Below are positions 37,450 to 45,539 of a DNA stretch of 64,000 nucleotides, in pieces. The translations under genes and the position numbers were made by a program. The stretch's first letter is position 1; the number at the start of each line of letters is the position of its first letter. The notes beneath the pieces are model-generated. The model was given only the letters and a program-made list of their open reading frames with translations. It ran no database searches and was not told the DNA's origin. Source of the stretch: Rathayibacter sp. VKM Ac-2856 (lineage in GTDB: Bacteria; Actinomycetota; Actinomycetes; Actinomycetales; Microbacteriaceae); the NCBI RefSeq assembly GCF_013205055.1, contig NZ_JABMLF010000001.1, forward strand, positions 1,054,001 to 1,118,000. Direction: 5' to 3'.

Positions 37450-37844
37450 GGGCTGCGGGCGGGCGCTCCGGCGCCGCCGAGGACCCTCCGGGACGCCGAG
37501 CGGCGCGGATCATCGATTTTGTACCCCGATTAGTCCCCTAAAGTGCCGACTACCTGGCCCTCGCAGTCCTGGGCATGATTATCCGTGTTAGGTGTTCACT
37601 CCTCGGAGGGGGCACCGCCAATCACTCGCCGACCAGGGTAAGTAGGCGGGTGTTTTGGGGGCGAGTGAGGGTGACATTCGGGTTGTCACCCTCACTCGGG
37701 GTTTGACGGCGGGCTGGGCCCCCTCTTCGGAGGAGTGGACAGCCCGCCGCACTCTTTCAACCGGTGTGTCCGTCGGATGGCCGTCGGGTTCGTCGGTCCC
37801 GACCCGCCGGTGCCGCTTCGTCGGTACCGCTGCGCCGCGACCGC
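37450..37844. other. gene-free, relatively AT-rich structured intergenic stretch
   Basis: 395 nt between convergent accE and the kinase operon. Contents: an AT-rich patch at 37511-37545 with TACCCCGATTAGTCCCCTA and a TTAG-tccc-CTAA inverted repeat; a GGTG...CTCC-tc-GGAG...CACC stem near 37590-37615; a perfect 14-bp hairpin at 37663-37697; and a 9-bp stem GGCGGGCTG/CAGCCCGCC at 37708-37748 that encloses CCTC-TTCG-GAGG. Base composition differs from the surroundings. A 43-codon open frame (37575-37706) is probably not coding. Confidence 0.7.
37663..37697. terminator. 14-bp perfect hairpin, probable bidirectional terminator
   Basis: GAGTGAGGGTGACA and its exact complement around a 7-nt loop, followed by GGGGTTT. 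It lies between convergent transcription units. Confidence 0.65.
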
Positions 37845-38888
37845 TCAGTCCTCGCGGTCGCCCCGCTCGTCGCGGCGGATCTCGACCCACGCGTCGACCT
37901 CGTCGCCCGCGTCGTCCGAGCCGAGCGCGCCCGCGCTGCCGTCGCCGTCGGTCCGCAGGCCCACGACCGTGACCGCGGACGGGGAGTCGGCGGACGCGGT
38001 GCGGACGACGACCCGGTCGACGCCCTCGCCGATCCCGCTCAGCGCATCGGCGAGCTCGCGCAGGACGCGCCTGCTCTCCTGCTCCGAGGTCCGGTCCAGA
38101 CCGCCGTCGTCGAGCACGGACACCGTCACGCCGCGGCGCCGCGCGTCGAGCACGAGCCGGCGGACGTCCGCGTCGAGCAGCCGCCTCCCCCGGATCTCGT
38201 CGCGGACGGAGGCCTCCAGCAGCGCGCACTCGCGGCGCTCCTCGTCGGTGAGCCCGCGGGGACCGGTCGCGATGCGCAGCAGCATCTCGGAGGCGATGGC
38301 ACGGGTCTGCTCGAGGCGGACCTCGCGCTCGGAGAGGTGCGCCTCTTCCGCCGCCCGCCACGACGCCGCGGCGCGCTCGGCCGCCTCGAGCACGCGCGCC
38401 TCGGAGCCGGCGCGGCCGAGCTCGATGATCAGCAGCTGGGCGATGGCCACCCACGCGATGCCGCCGACGACGCCGAGGGTCGCCAGGGCGACGGGGCCCG
38501 CCCAGACGATCGTGTGCACGATCAGGAAGGCCATCCCGGCCCACGCCGCCAGCGGCCGGCGCCGGGCGCAGACGATGGTCATCAGGGTGCCGACCGCCGC
38601 GATGTACCAGGTGGAGTAGCCGTTCGAGGCGTCGGGGTCGAGCGAGGGCGACACCAGCAGCGGCAGCGCCACGGCCACTCCCGCCATCACCGCGGCGACG
38701 ACCGGGTCCATCCGCGTGGCCGAGCTCGGCAGGAGGGCGATCACGGTGGCGCCGATGTAGAGGGTGACGGCGATGAGGTCGGCCGGCGTCGGGGGCGTCA
38801 GGCGGTAGGAGAAGAAGGCGAGGACGACGTGGTAGAGCGAGAAGCCGCCGCCGAGGGCGTAGAGCAGCGGACGCGGGTAGGCGATCAC
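37845..38888 (-). CDS. membrane protein with coiled coil and degenerate kinase-like C-terminus
   Basis: 347 residues, GTG start at 38888 overlapping the histidine kinase stop (GTGA). Five or six membrane segments (to about 160), a helical coiled-coil stretch (about 165-215: LEAAERAAASWRAAEEAHLSEREV) and a C-terminal domain (RRLLDADVRRLVLDARRRGVTVSVLDDGG) laid out like a DHp/CA kinase core but without a clear phospho-His, N box or glycine box. It looks like a pseudokinase partner of the adjacent sensor. The tail is Asp/Arg-rich. No named family recognised. Confidence 0.7.
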   Translation of the reverse strand: MIAYPRPLLYALGGGFSLYHVVLAFFSYRLTPPTPADLIAVTLYIGATVIALLPSSATRMDPVVAAVMAGVAVALPLLVSPSLDPDASNGYSTWYIAAVGTLMTIVCARRRPLAAWAGMAFLIVHTIVWAGPVALATLGVVGGIAWVAIAQLLIIELGRAGSEARVLEAAERAAASWRAAEEAHLSEREVRLEQTRAIASEMLLRIATGPRGLTDEERRECALLEASVRDEIRGRRLLDADVRRLVLDARRRGVTVSVLDDGGLDRTSEQESRRVLRELADALSGIGEGVDRVVVRTASADSPSAVTVVGLRTDGDGSAGALGSDDAGDEVDAWVEIRRDERGDRED

Positions 38889-40096
38889 GGGCGGCTCCCT
38901 CCGGTCGGCCAGTGCAGGAGGACGCGGGTGCCGCGGCCGGGCTCGGTGTCGATGCGGGCCGAGCCCTGCACCTGCTCCACGCGGTCGAGGATCGAGAGGC
39001 GGATGCCGAGCCGCTCGCGGGGCACGTCGGCGAGGAGGAAGCCGCGGCCGTCGTCCTCCACCACGACGTCGACGGAGCAGGCGGAGATGCGCCCGCGGAC
39101 CGAGCGCTCGACGGTGCCGCGGGGGCCCGCGTGCTGGACGCTGTTGGTCAGCGCCTGCCAGACGGCGCCGAGCACTGCCTCAGCCACCGGACGCGGCATC
39201 GTGGTGGTCCGGGGATCCGCCGACTCGTCGAGGACGACCTCGAAGTCGGCGAAGAACGTCGAGGCCGCATGGGTCAGCTGGCGCTCGAGGAGCTCCAGCG
39301 GCACCTCGCCCACGTCCAGATCGGACTCCTCGTCCGGCAGCAGAACCGAGAGGGTCTTCCGCGCCATCGAGGAGACGAGCGCGCGCTCGGCCTCCGTCTC
39401 GGCCGTCGCGGCGGCGAGCAGCGTCGCGAGCACGTTGTCGTGGACGAGGGCGTCCACCTCCACCCGCTCGAGCTCGCCGGCGTGCTGGCGCATCGCCGCC
39501 TCGTACTGCTCCATCGCCGTGCGCTGGGCGCGATCGACCCGGTCCGCGGACTGGCGGAGGACGGTGATCAGCACGAGCATGACGAAGCCGACGATGCCGA
39601 CGTAGACGGCGTCGAGGGCCGCACGGGTCGGCGACGCTCCGCCGCCCGAGGGCAGCACGCGGAGGACGCCGAACAGGAGCGTGGTGACGCAGGCGTAGGC
39701 GATCGCGAGCCGCAGCGGAGCGACGATCGTGCAGAAGGCCGTGCCGATCGTCAGCAGGTACCAGATCCACGGAGTCTCCTGGGCGACCGCGTCGGCGCGG
39801 ATCGTGAGCGGCCAGGTGAGCAGGGCGAGCAGGAGCGAGAGGGCCACCAGGGCCCCGCTGACCTGCGTCCCGCGGCGGACGACGGCGGTGATCACCGAGC
39901 CGGCGAGCGAGCCGAAGACGACGATCAGGACGGGCCAGGCGACCTCGGGACGCAGGACCGGCAGCTGATCGAGGATCGGCGGGACGGTCTGCAGCGCGAA
40001 GCCGAAGCCGAAGAAGGAGACCACCGTGCTGATGATCCGGTCAATGCGCTCGCGGTTCGCCGTCGCGCGCGCGGGGACGACCTCAGCGGCCGGCAT
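38885..40096 (-). CDS. sensor histidine kinase (NarL/LuxR-system type)
   Basis: 403 residues, ATG at 40096. Five or six membrane helices (about 20-180) with almost no external domain, so it may sense the membrane itself. A coiled coil leads to the phosphoacceptor region VDALVHDNVLATLLAAA with His219, a HisKA_3-like variant. The ATPase domain has the N box QALTNSVQHAG (Asn318), EDDGRGF (347-353) and PGRGTRVLL. It overlaps the regulator gene by 14 nt. Confidence 0.85.
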   Translation of the reverse strand: MPAAEVVPARATANRERIDRIISTVVSFFGFGFALQTVPPILDQLPVLRPEVAWPVLIVVFGSLAGSVITAVVRRGTQVSGALVALSLLLALLTWPLTIRADAVAQETPWIWYLLTIGTAFCTIVAPLRLAIAYACVTTLLFGVLRVLPSGGGASPTRAALDAVYVGIVGFVMLVLITVLRQSADRVDRAQRTAMEQYEAAMRQHAGELERVEVDALVHDNVLATLLAAATAETEAERALVSSMARKTLSVLLPDEESDLDVGEVPLELLERQLTHAASTFFADFEVVLDESADPRTTTMPRPVAEAVLGAVWQALTNSVQHAGPRGTVERSVRGRISACSVDVVVEDDGRGFLLADVPRERLGIRLSILDRVEQVQGSARIDTEPGRGTRVLLHWPTGGSRP

Positions 40097-40769
40097 CGCC
40101 GTCGTCCGGATCGATGCCCGGGAGGATGCCGTCCTCGACGGCGCGGCGCAGGAGGTCGACCTTCGTCGGCGCGGGCCGCCCGATCTCGACGTACTTGTCG
40201 CGGATGCGGTCGAGATACTCCTTGGCCGTGGAGACCGAGATCTGCAGCCGGTCGGCGACGAGCTTGAGCGGGAGGCCGGAGGCGTAGAGGTGCAGGACGT
40301 CGCGCTCGCGCCGGCCGAGCACGGCGCGGGCGAAGTCGTCGTCGGCGTCGATCGCCGAGGCCCACTCGAGGTTGTTCAGCACCTCGCCGCGGGCGACCGT
40401 GAGGATCGCGGCGATCACGGTGGACATCGGCGAGGACTTCGGGATCACGCCCGCGGCGCCGGCGGCGAGCGCCTCCCGCACCGCCACGACCCGGTCGGCG
40501 ATGCTGTGGACGAGGACGGCCGAGCCGCGCACCTGGCCCCACTTCACGTTCGCGGTGATGCTCGAGCCGTCGTTCAGGGAGAGGTCGAGCACGAGGACCT
40601 CGATCTCGGTGCCCCCGAGCACCTCCTCGAGCCCCCGCACCGTCTCGGCCGCGGCGACCACCTGCATGCCCGCGCTCTCGATGGCGGCCGCGACGCCGAG
40701 CCGGACCGACTCGTGGTCGTCGACGATGGCGACGCGCACCCTCGGCGCACCGGCGGACTCAGCGATCAT
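40083..40769 (-). CDS. LuxR/NarL-family response regulator
   Basis: 228 residues, ATG 40769, first gene of the three-gene operon. Receiver domain with acidic pair Asp17-Asp18, phosphoacceptor Asp62 in VLVLDLSLNDGS, and Lys in GVIPKSSP. The C-terminal LuxR HTH (about 148-200) contains LGRRERDVLHLYASGLPLK and ISVSTAKEYLDRIRDKY. Targets unknown; the operon tail or the AT-rich stretch at 37.5 kb could be bound. The end of the protein is Asp/Gly-rich. Confidence 0.9.
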   Translation of the reverse strand: MIAESAGAPRVRVAIVDDHESVRLGVAAAIESAGMQVVAAAETVRGLEEVLGGTEIEVLVLDLSLNDGSSITANVKWGQVRGSAVLVHSIADRVVAVREALAAGAAGVIPKSSPMSTVIAAILTVARGEVLNNLEWASAIDADDDFARAVLGRRERDVLHLYASGLPLKLVADRLQISVSTAKEYLDRIRDKYVEIGRPAPTKVDLLRRAVEDGILPGIDPDDGDAGR

Positions 40770-40809
40770 CGGTGGTCTCCATCGGGCTCATGCTAGCGAC
40801 GCGGCGGGC

Positions 40810-42114
40810 TCAGTCGGCGCGTCGGACGAGGCGGGCGACGGCCTCCACGTGCGAGGTGTGCGGGAAGAGGTCGAACCCGTCGAGCCGCTCGAGCTCGTAG
40901 CCGCCGGCCGAGAGGGCGCCGACGTCGCGGGCGAGCGCGACCGGGTCGCAGGCGACGTAGACCAGCTGGGCGGGCGCGAGCTCGATCAGGGCGTCTGTGA
41001 CGGCGCGTCCGGCTCCCGCGCGCGGCGGATCGAGGACGACGGTCGCGGCCCGCCAGCGCGCGCGCTCGCGGGCGTCGGCCTGGGCGAGGGCGTCGCGGAG
41101 GTAGCGGTCGACCCGGGCGGTCACCGCGCGCGCGCCGACCTGGTCGGCGAGGTTCTCCAGGGCGTGCTCGGTGGCGCGGGAGTCGCTCTCGACGCTCGTG
41201 ACGCGGACGCCGGCGCCGAGGTGGTCGGCGAGCGCCGCGGCGAGCAGGCCCACTCCGCCGTAGAGGTCGTGGTTGGCGGCGCGGACGTCGGCGATCGCGG
41301 GGTCGACGGCGGTCTGCACCGCGTCGAAGAGGGTCGCCGCGGCTCCGCGGTGCACCTGCCAGAAGCCGGAGCGGTCGACGCGGAAGGTGCGGTCGGCGAC
41401 GAACTCGGAGACGACCGTGCGGTCCCTCCTGGCGCGCTTGTCGGACGGGTCGTGCACGAGCACGGCGGCGCCCTCCGAGCCGGCGGCGTCGACCAGGTCG
41501 ACGACCGAGCCGGGGGCGAGGCGCTGATCGAGCGGGGCGGCGGCCGAGGAGGCGGCGGTCGCCAGCGGGAGGGCGTCGACGTCGACGACGTGGTGGCTGC
41601 GGGCGGCGTAGGGGCCGACGCGGCCGGAGTCGTCCACGTGCAGGCGGTTGCGGGTGCGCCAGCCCAGGCCGCCCGACTCGTCGTCGCCGGCGACGGGCGC
41701 GACGACGACGTCGACCTCGCGCCGGGCGAAGCGGGAGAAGGAGTCGACCAGCACGGCGCGCTTCAGCTCGCGCTGGTACTCGAGCGCGGCGTGGCCGAAC
41801 TCGGCGCCGCCGACGCGCTCCTCGGGCCGGCGGTCGATGCCCGCCTGCGCCCAGACGTGCTCGACGCGGTGCGGCGACGCCTCGAGGACCTCGAGCGCCT
41901 CGCCCCGCCAGAAGCTGTCGTGGCGGACCTCGCTGATGCGCACGCGCACCCGCTCGCCGGGGAGCACGTCGGGGACGAAGACGACGCGGCCCTCGTGCCG
42001 GGCGACGAAGACGCCGCCGTGGGCGACGTTGCTAATCTCGAGCTCGACCTCGGTGCCGAGTGCTCCGTCGGTCCCCGCGGCTCGTTCGGACGTGCGGGGC
42101 GGGGTCTGTGCCAT
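40810..42114 (-). CDS. TrmA/RlmD-like class I SAM-dependent RNA m5U methyltransferase
   Basis: 434 residues from ATG 42114. An N-terminal TRAM-like beta domain (about 18-75, with VELEISNVAHGGVFVARHEGRVVFVPDVL) precedes the methyltransferase. Motifs: LYGGVGLLAAALADHL (SAM site), VVLDPPRAGAGR and YVACDPVALARDVGAL with the catalytic Cys. It should methylate a uridine in tRNA or rRNA. The iron-sulfur Cys cluster of RlmD is not visible. Divergent from maf across a 44-nt gap with a CCCAC-agc-GTGGG palindrome (42126-42138). Confidence 0.85.
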   Translation of the reverse strand: MAQTPPRTSERAAGTDGALGTEVELEISNVAHGGVFVARHEGRVVFVPDVLPGERVRVRISEVRHDSFWRGEALEVLEASPHRVEHVWAQAGIDRRPEERVGGAEFGHAALEYQRELKRAVLVDSFSRFARREVDVVVAPVAGDDESGGLGWRTRNRLHVDDSGRVGPYAARSHHVVDVDALPLATAASSAAAPLDQRLAPGSVVDLVDAAGSEGAAVLVHDPSDKRARRDRTVVSEFVADRTFRVDRSGFWQVHRGAAATLFDAVQTAVDPAIADVRAANHDLYGGVGLLAAALADHLGAGVRVTSVESDSRATEHALENLADQVGARAVTARVDRYLRDALAQADARERARWRAATVVLDPPRAGAGRAVTDALIELAPAQLVYVACDPVALARDVGALSAGGYELERLDGFDLFPHTSHVEAVARLVRRAD

Positions 42115-42158
42115 CCGTCGAGCATCCCACAGCGTGGGCCCGATCGCAGGGAGCCCCC

Positions 42159-42785
42159 GTGCGCCTCCACCTCGCCTCCACCTCCCCCGCCCGCCTGGCG
42201 CTGCTGCGCGCCGCCGGGATCGAGCCCGTGGTCGTCCCCTCCGAGGTCGACGAGCCCGCCGCCGTCGCACGGGCCGAGCAGGAGCGCGGGGCGGCGCTGG
42301 ACGCCGACGCCACCGTGGCGCTGCTCGCCCGGGCGAAGGCGACCGCCGTGCTCGGACCGCACCTCGACGGACTCGTGCTCGGCGGCGACTCCGCCTTCGT
42401 GCTCGACGGCGTCGTGCACGGCAAGCCGCACGAGCCCGAGCGCGCCCGGGAGCGCTGGCGGGCGCAGCGCGGCCGCACCGGGCGCCTGCACTCCGGCCAC
42501 TGGCTGATCGACCACCGCGGCGGGCGGATCGTCGCCGAGGTCGGCGCGGTCACCTCCGCCGCCGTCACCTTCGCCGCCGACATCGAGGACGACGAGATCG
42601 ACGCGTACGTCGCGACCGGCGAGCCGCTCGAGGTGGCCGGCGCGTTCACCATCGACGGCCGCGGCGCCGGCTTCATCACGGCGATCGAGGGCGACCCCTC
42701 CACCGTGATCGGGATGTCGCTGCCGACCCTGCGCTCGCTCGTGCGCGAGCTCGGGGTCGCCTGGCCGTCGCTCTGGAACCGCTGA
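42159..42785 (+). CDS. maf: Maf-like nucleotide pyrophosphatase
   Basis: 208 residues, GTG start preceded by a GCAGGGAG ribosome site. Hydrolyses non-canonical nucleoside triphosphates; linked to septum control in some bacteria. Motifs: LASTSPARLALLRAAG (ASxSxxR class), VPSEVDE, GGDSAFVLDG with the catalytic Asp, and GKPHEPERAR. Position between epsilon and alpha carboxylase genes matches the mycobacterial order. Confidence 0.9.
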   Translation: MRLHLASTSPARLALLRAAGIEPVVVPSEVDEPAAVARAEQERGAALDADATVALLARAKATAVLGPHLDGLVLGGDSAFVLDGVVHGKPHEPERARERWRAQRGRTGRLHSGHWLIDHRGGRIVAEVGAVTSAAVTFAADIEDDEIDAYVATGEPLEVAGAFTIDGRGAGFITAIEGDPSTVIGMSLPTLRSLVRELGVAWPSLWNR

Positions 42786-42797
42786 GCCCGCGCGGGG

Positions 42798-42809
42798 CGC
42801 TTGTGCGGA
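42798..42809 (+). promoter_or_regulatory. 12-nt motif shared by the two carboxylase promoters (alpha-gene copy)
   Basis: CGCTTGTGCGGA begins 87 nt before the ATG at 42885, identical in sequence and distance to the copy before the beta-subunit gene. AGCGCTCGCTC follows 8 nt later. Confidence 0.45.
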
Positions 42810-42870
42810 ACCGACGAAGCGCTCGCTCTTCTTTGTGGTGAGCCGCGCCGGGCATCCGCGGGCCGACCTC

Positions 42871-42876
42871 TAGGGT
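42871..42876 (+). promoter_or_regulatory. putative -10 TAGGGT for carboxylase alpha transcript
   Basis: TAGGGT ends 8 nt before the ATG, suggesting a leaderless or almost leaderless mRNA. Confidence 0.45.
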
Positions 42877-42884
42877 TGGGGACC

Positions 42885-44648
42885 ATGCCAGGTATCACGA
42901 AGGTGCTCATCGCCAACCGAGGCGAGATCGCCGTCCGCGTCGTCCGGGCCGCCCGCGACAGCGGCATCGCCTCCGTCGCCGTCTACGCCGACCAGGACCG
43001 CGATGCGGTGCACAGCCGCCTCGCCGACGAGGCCTACGCGCTCGGCGGCACCACCAGCGCCGAGACCTACCTCGTCATCGAGAAGCTGCTCTCCGTCGCC
43101 CGCCGCTCCGGCGCCGACGCCGTGCACCCCGGCTACGGCTTCCTCGCCGAGAACGCCGACTTCGCCCGCGCCGTCATCGACGCCGGACTGGTCTGGATCG
43201 GCCCGTCGCCCGAGGCCATCGAGCGCCTCGGAGACAAGGTCTCGGCCCGCCACGTGGCCGAGAAGGTGGGCGCTCCCCTCGCCCCCGGCACCCTGAACCC
43301 CGTCTCCGGCGCCGCCGAGGTGCTCGAGTTCGTCGACCAGCACGGACTCCCCGTCGCGATCAAGGCCGCGTTCGGCGGCGGCGGTCGCGGCCTCAAGGTC
43401 GCCCGCGAGCGCGACGAGGTCGAGGAGATGTTCGCCTCCGCCACCCGCGAGGCCGTCGCCGCGTTCGGCCGCGGCGAGTGCTTCGTCGAGAAGTACCTCG
43501 ACCAGCCGCGCCACGTGGAGACCCAGTGCCTGGCCGACTCGGCCGGCAACGTCGTCGTCGTCTCCACCCGCGACTGCTCGCTGCAGCGCCGGCACCAGAA
43601 GCTGGTCGAGGAGGCGCCCGCGCCGTTCCTCACCGACGAGCAGAACACCGAGCTCTACCGGGCGTCGAAGGCGATCCTGCGCGAGGTCGGCTACGTCGGC
43701 GCCGGCACCTGCGAGTTCCTGATCGGCAAGGACGGCACCGTCTCCTTCCTCGAGGTGAACACGCGCCTGCAGGTCGAGCACCCCGTGTCCGAGGAGGTCA
43801 CCGGCATCGACCTCGTCCGCGAGCAGTTCCGGCTCGCCGAGGGCGGCCTGCTCGACTACGAGGACCCGCAGCCGCGCGGCCACTCCTTCGAGTTCCGCAT
43901 CAACGGCGAGGACGCGGGTCGCGGCTTCCTGCCCGCCCCCGGCCCCGTGCACGTCTTCAAGGCGCCCGGCGGTCCGGGCGTCCGCGTCGACTCCGGCGTC
44001 GTCGCCGGCGACGTGATCTCCGGCTCGTTCGACTCGCTGCTGGCCAAGCTGATCGTCACCGGCGCCACCCGCGCCGAGGCGCTGGAGCGCTCGCGCCGCG
44101 CCCTCGCCGAGTTCGAGGTGACCGGCCTGCCGACCGTGCTGCCGTTCCACCGCGCGATCGTCGACGACCCCGCGTTCGCCCCCGCCGGCGACGCGCCCTT
44201 CTCGATCTACACGCGCTGGATCGAGACCGAGTTCGACAACACCATCGAGGCGTGGAGCGGCGAGCCCGGCGCCGTCGACGGGCCGGCCGCCCGCCAGAGC
44301 GTCGTCGTCGAGGTCGACGGCCGCCGCGTCGAGGTGACCCTCCCGGGCGACCTCGTCGGCTCCGGAGGCTCGCGCGGCCCCGCCGCAGCGGCCCCCAAGC
44401 GCCGCGGCGCCGGCTCGGTCAGCACCGTCACCGGCGACTCCGTCACCGCGCCGATGCAGGCCACCATCGTCAAGGTCGCCGTCGCCGAGGGCGACACGGT
44501 CGTCACCGGCGACCTCGTCGTCGTCCTCGAGGCGATGAAGATGGAGCAGCCCCTCACCGCCCACAAGGACGGCGTCGTCCGCGGCCTCAACGCGGAGCCC
44601 GGCAGCACCGTCTCCTCCGGCCACCTCCTGCTCTCCATCGAGGGCTGA
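42885..44648 (+). CDS. accA3: acyl-CoA carboxylase alpha subunit: biotin carboxylase plus biotin carrier
   Basis: 587 residues. N-terminal biotin carboxylase (about 1-450): [33 protein letters not shown], the ATP-grasp loop [13 protein letters not shown], and [21 protein letters not shown] linker leads to the BCCP domain (about 515-587) with EAMKMEQ, where Lys552 carries biotin. It feeds carboxybiotin to one or more beta subunits, including that at 32874. BirA in the same region biotinylates it. The size fits AccA3/BccA. REP-like repeats start about 40 nt after the stop. Confidence 0.95.
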   Translation: MPGITKVLIANRGEIAVRVVRAARDSGIASVAVYADQDRDAVHSRLADEAYALGGTTSAETYLVIEKLLSVARRSGADAVHPGYGFLAENADFARAVIDAGLVWIGPSPEAIERLGDKVSARHVAEKVGAPLAPGTLNPVSGAAEVLEFVDQHGLPVAIKAAFGGGGRGLKVARERDEVEEMFASATREAVAAFGRGECFVEKYLDQPRHVETQCLADSAGNVVVVSTRDCSLQRRHQKLVEEAPAPFLTDEQNTELYRASKAILREVGYVGAGTCEFLIGKDGTVSFLEVNTRLQVEHPVSEEVTGIDLVREQFRLAEGGLLDYEDPQPRGHSFEFRINGEDAGRGFLPAPGPVHVFKAPGGPGVRVDSGVVAGDVISGSFDSLLAKLIVTGATRAEALERSRRALAEFEVTGLPTVLPFHRAIVDDPAFAPAGDAPFSIYTRWIETEFDNTIEAWSGEPGAVDGPAARQSVVVEVDGRRVEVTLPGDLVGSGGSRGPAAAAPKRRGAGSVSTVTGDSVTAPMQATIVKVAVAEGDTVVTGDLVVVLEAMKMEQPLTAHKDGVVRGLNAEPGSTVSSGHLLLSIEG

Positions 44649-44685
44649 CCCCGCGCCGGTCCCGCGCCGGACGTCTGCGCGCGCC

Positions 44686-45361
44686 GGATCTCGATACGCG
44701 CGCTCCGCGCGCTACTCGATCAACATGGACGGGGCGCCCCCGGATCATGCCGGTCGAGTAGCCGCGCAGCGGCGTATCGAGACCCACCCCGGCAGACACG
44801 AGCGCCGCAACATCAGCCAGGATCGACTCTCATCGCTCATCAGCGCTGACCCCGCCTGCCAGCCGATGCTGTGCGGATCTCGATACGCGCGCCCCGCGCG
44901 CTACTCGATCAACATGGGGGTGAGCGCCCCTATCTGTCTCTCCAGCGGGGCGGTGGTTCCCACCCTTCTCCCCCGCGCAGACCGCGCCGGCGTCCCGACC
45001 ATGCTGGTCGAGTAGCCGCACAGCGGCGTATCGAGACCACCCCGGCAGACACGATCGCCACAACATCAGCCAGGATCGACTCTCATCGCCCCACCAGCGC
45101 TGACCCCGCCTGCCAGCCGATGCTGCGCGCGGATCTCGATACGCGCGCTCCGCCCGCTACTCGATCAGCATGGCTGGGGCGCCCCGGCTCATGCTGGTCG
45201 AGTAGCCGCACAGCGGCGTATCGAGACCACCCCGGCCGACACGATCGCCACAACATCAGCCAGGAGCGACCCTCATCGCCCATCAGCGCTGACCCCGCCT
45301 CCCAGCCGATGCTGCGTACGGATCTCGATACGCGCGCTCCGCCCGCTACTCGATCAGCATG
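44686..45361. repeat. REP-like cluster C with threefold amplified 190-nt cassette (family 1)
   Basis: Forward unit at 44686-44727, then three composite cassettes beginning near 44746, 45000 and 45190. Each cassette is a reverse unit (TGCTGGTCGAGTAGCC...TATCGAGACC), a conserved 85-90 nt core containing CAACATCAGCCAGGA and CAGCGCTGACCCCGCC, and a forward unit (GGATCTCGATACGCGC...TACTCGATCA). The last two repeat at 190 nt; the first is followed by an extra 83-nt insert. No gene is seen between the convergent ends at 44648 and 45540. Confidence 0.88.
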
Positions 45362-45393
45362 GCCGGGGCGCCCAGCTGGACGCCCGGCCGCGC

Positions 45394-45515
45394 GCAGAGC
45401 GCCGCGACCGGGAAACGCGTGCCAGCGTTTCACGGCAGCGCGACGCGAGACGCTCTGCGGAACGCACCACGTCGCGAAGCCGACCGCGCTGAGCCGCGCA
45501 GGGAGCGGCTCAGAA
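45394..45515 (+). repeat. family 2 repeat copy
   Basis: About 120 nt from GCAGAGC through a GCGTGCCAGCG core, CGCTCTGCGGAACGC and GAAGCCGACCGCGCTGA, to the hairpin GAGCCGC...GCGGCTCAG. Same element as at 53081-53472 and, inverted, 63297-63405. Directly abuts the family 1 cluster. Confidence 0.8.
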
Positions 45516-45539
45516 CCGAGCACCGCACATCGTCAGCTT

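Noticed and set aside
37575-37706. 43-codon open frame in the structured intergenic stretch
   Set aside because: No ribosome site, runs through the 14-bp hairpin, composition unlike neighbours' proteins.
44649-45539. Insertion sequence or MITE with transposase
   Set aside because: No transposase reading frame and no target-site duplication could be recognised; only REP-like units and their core cassette.
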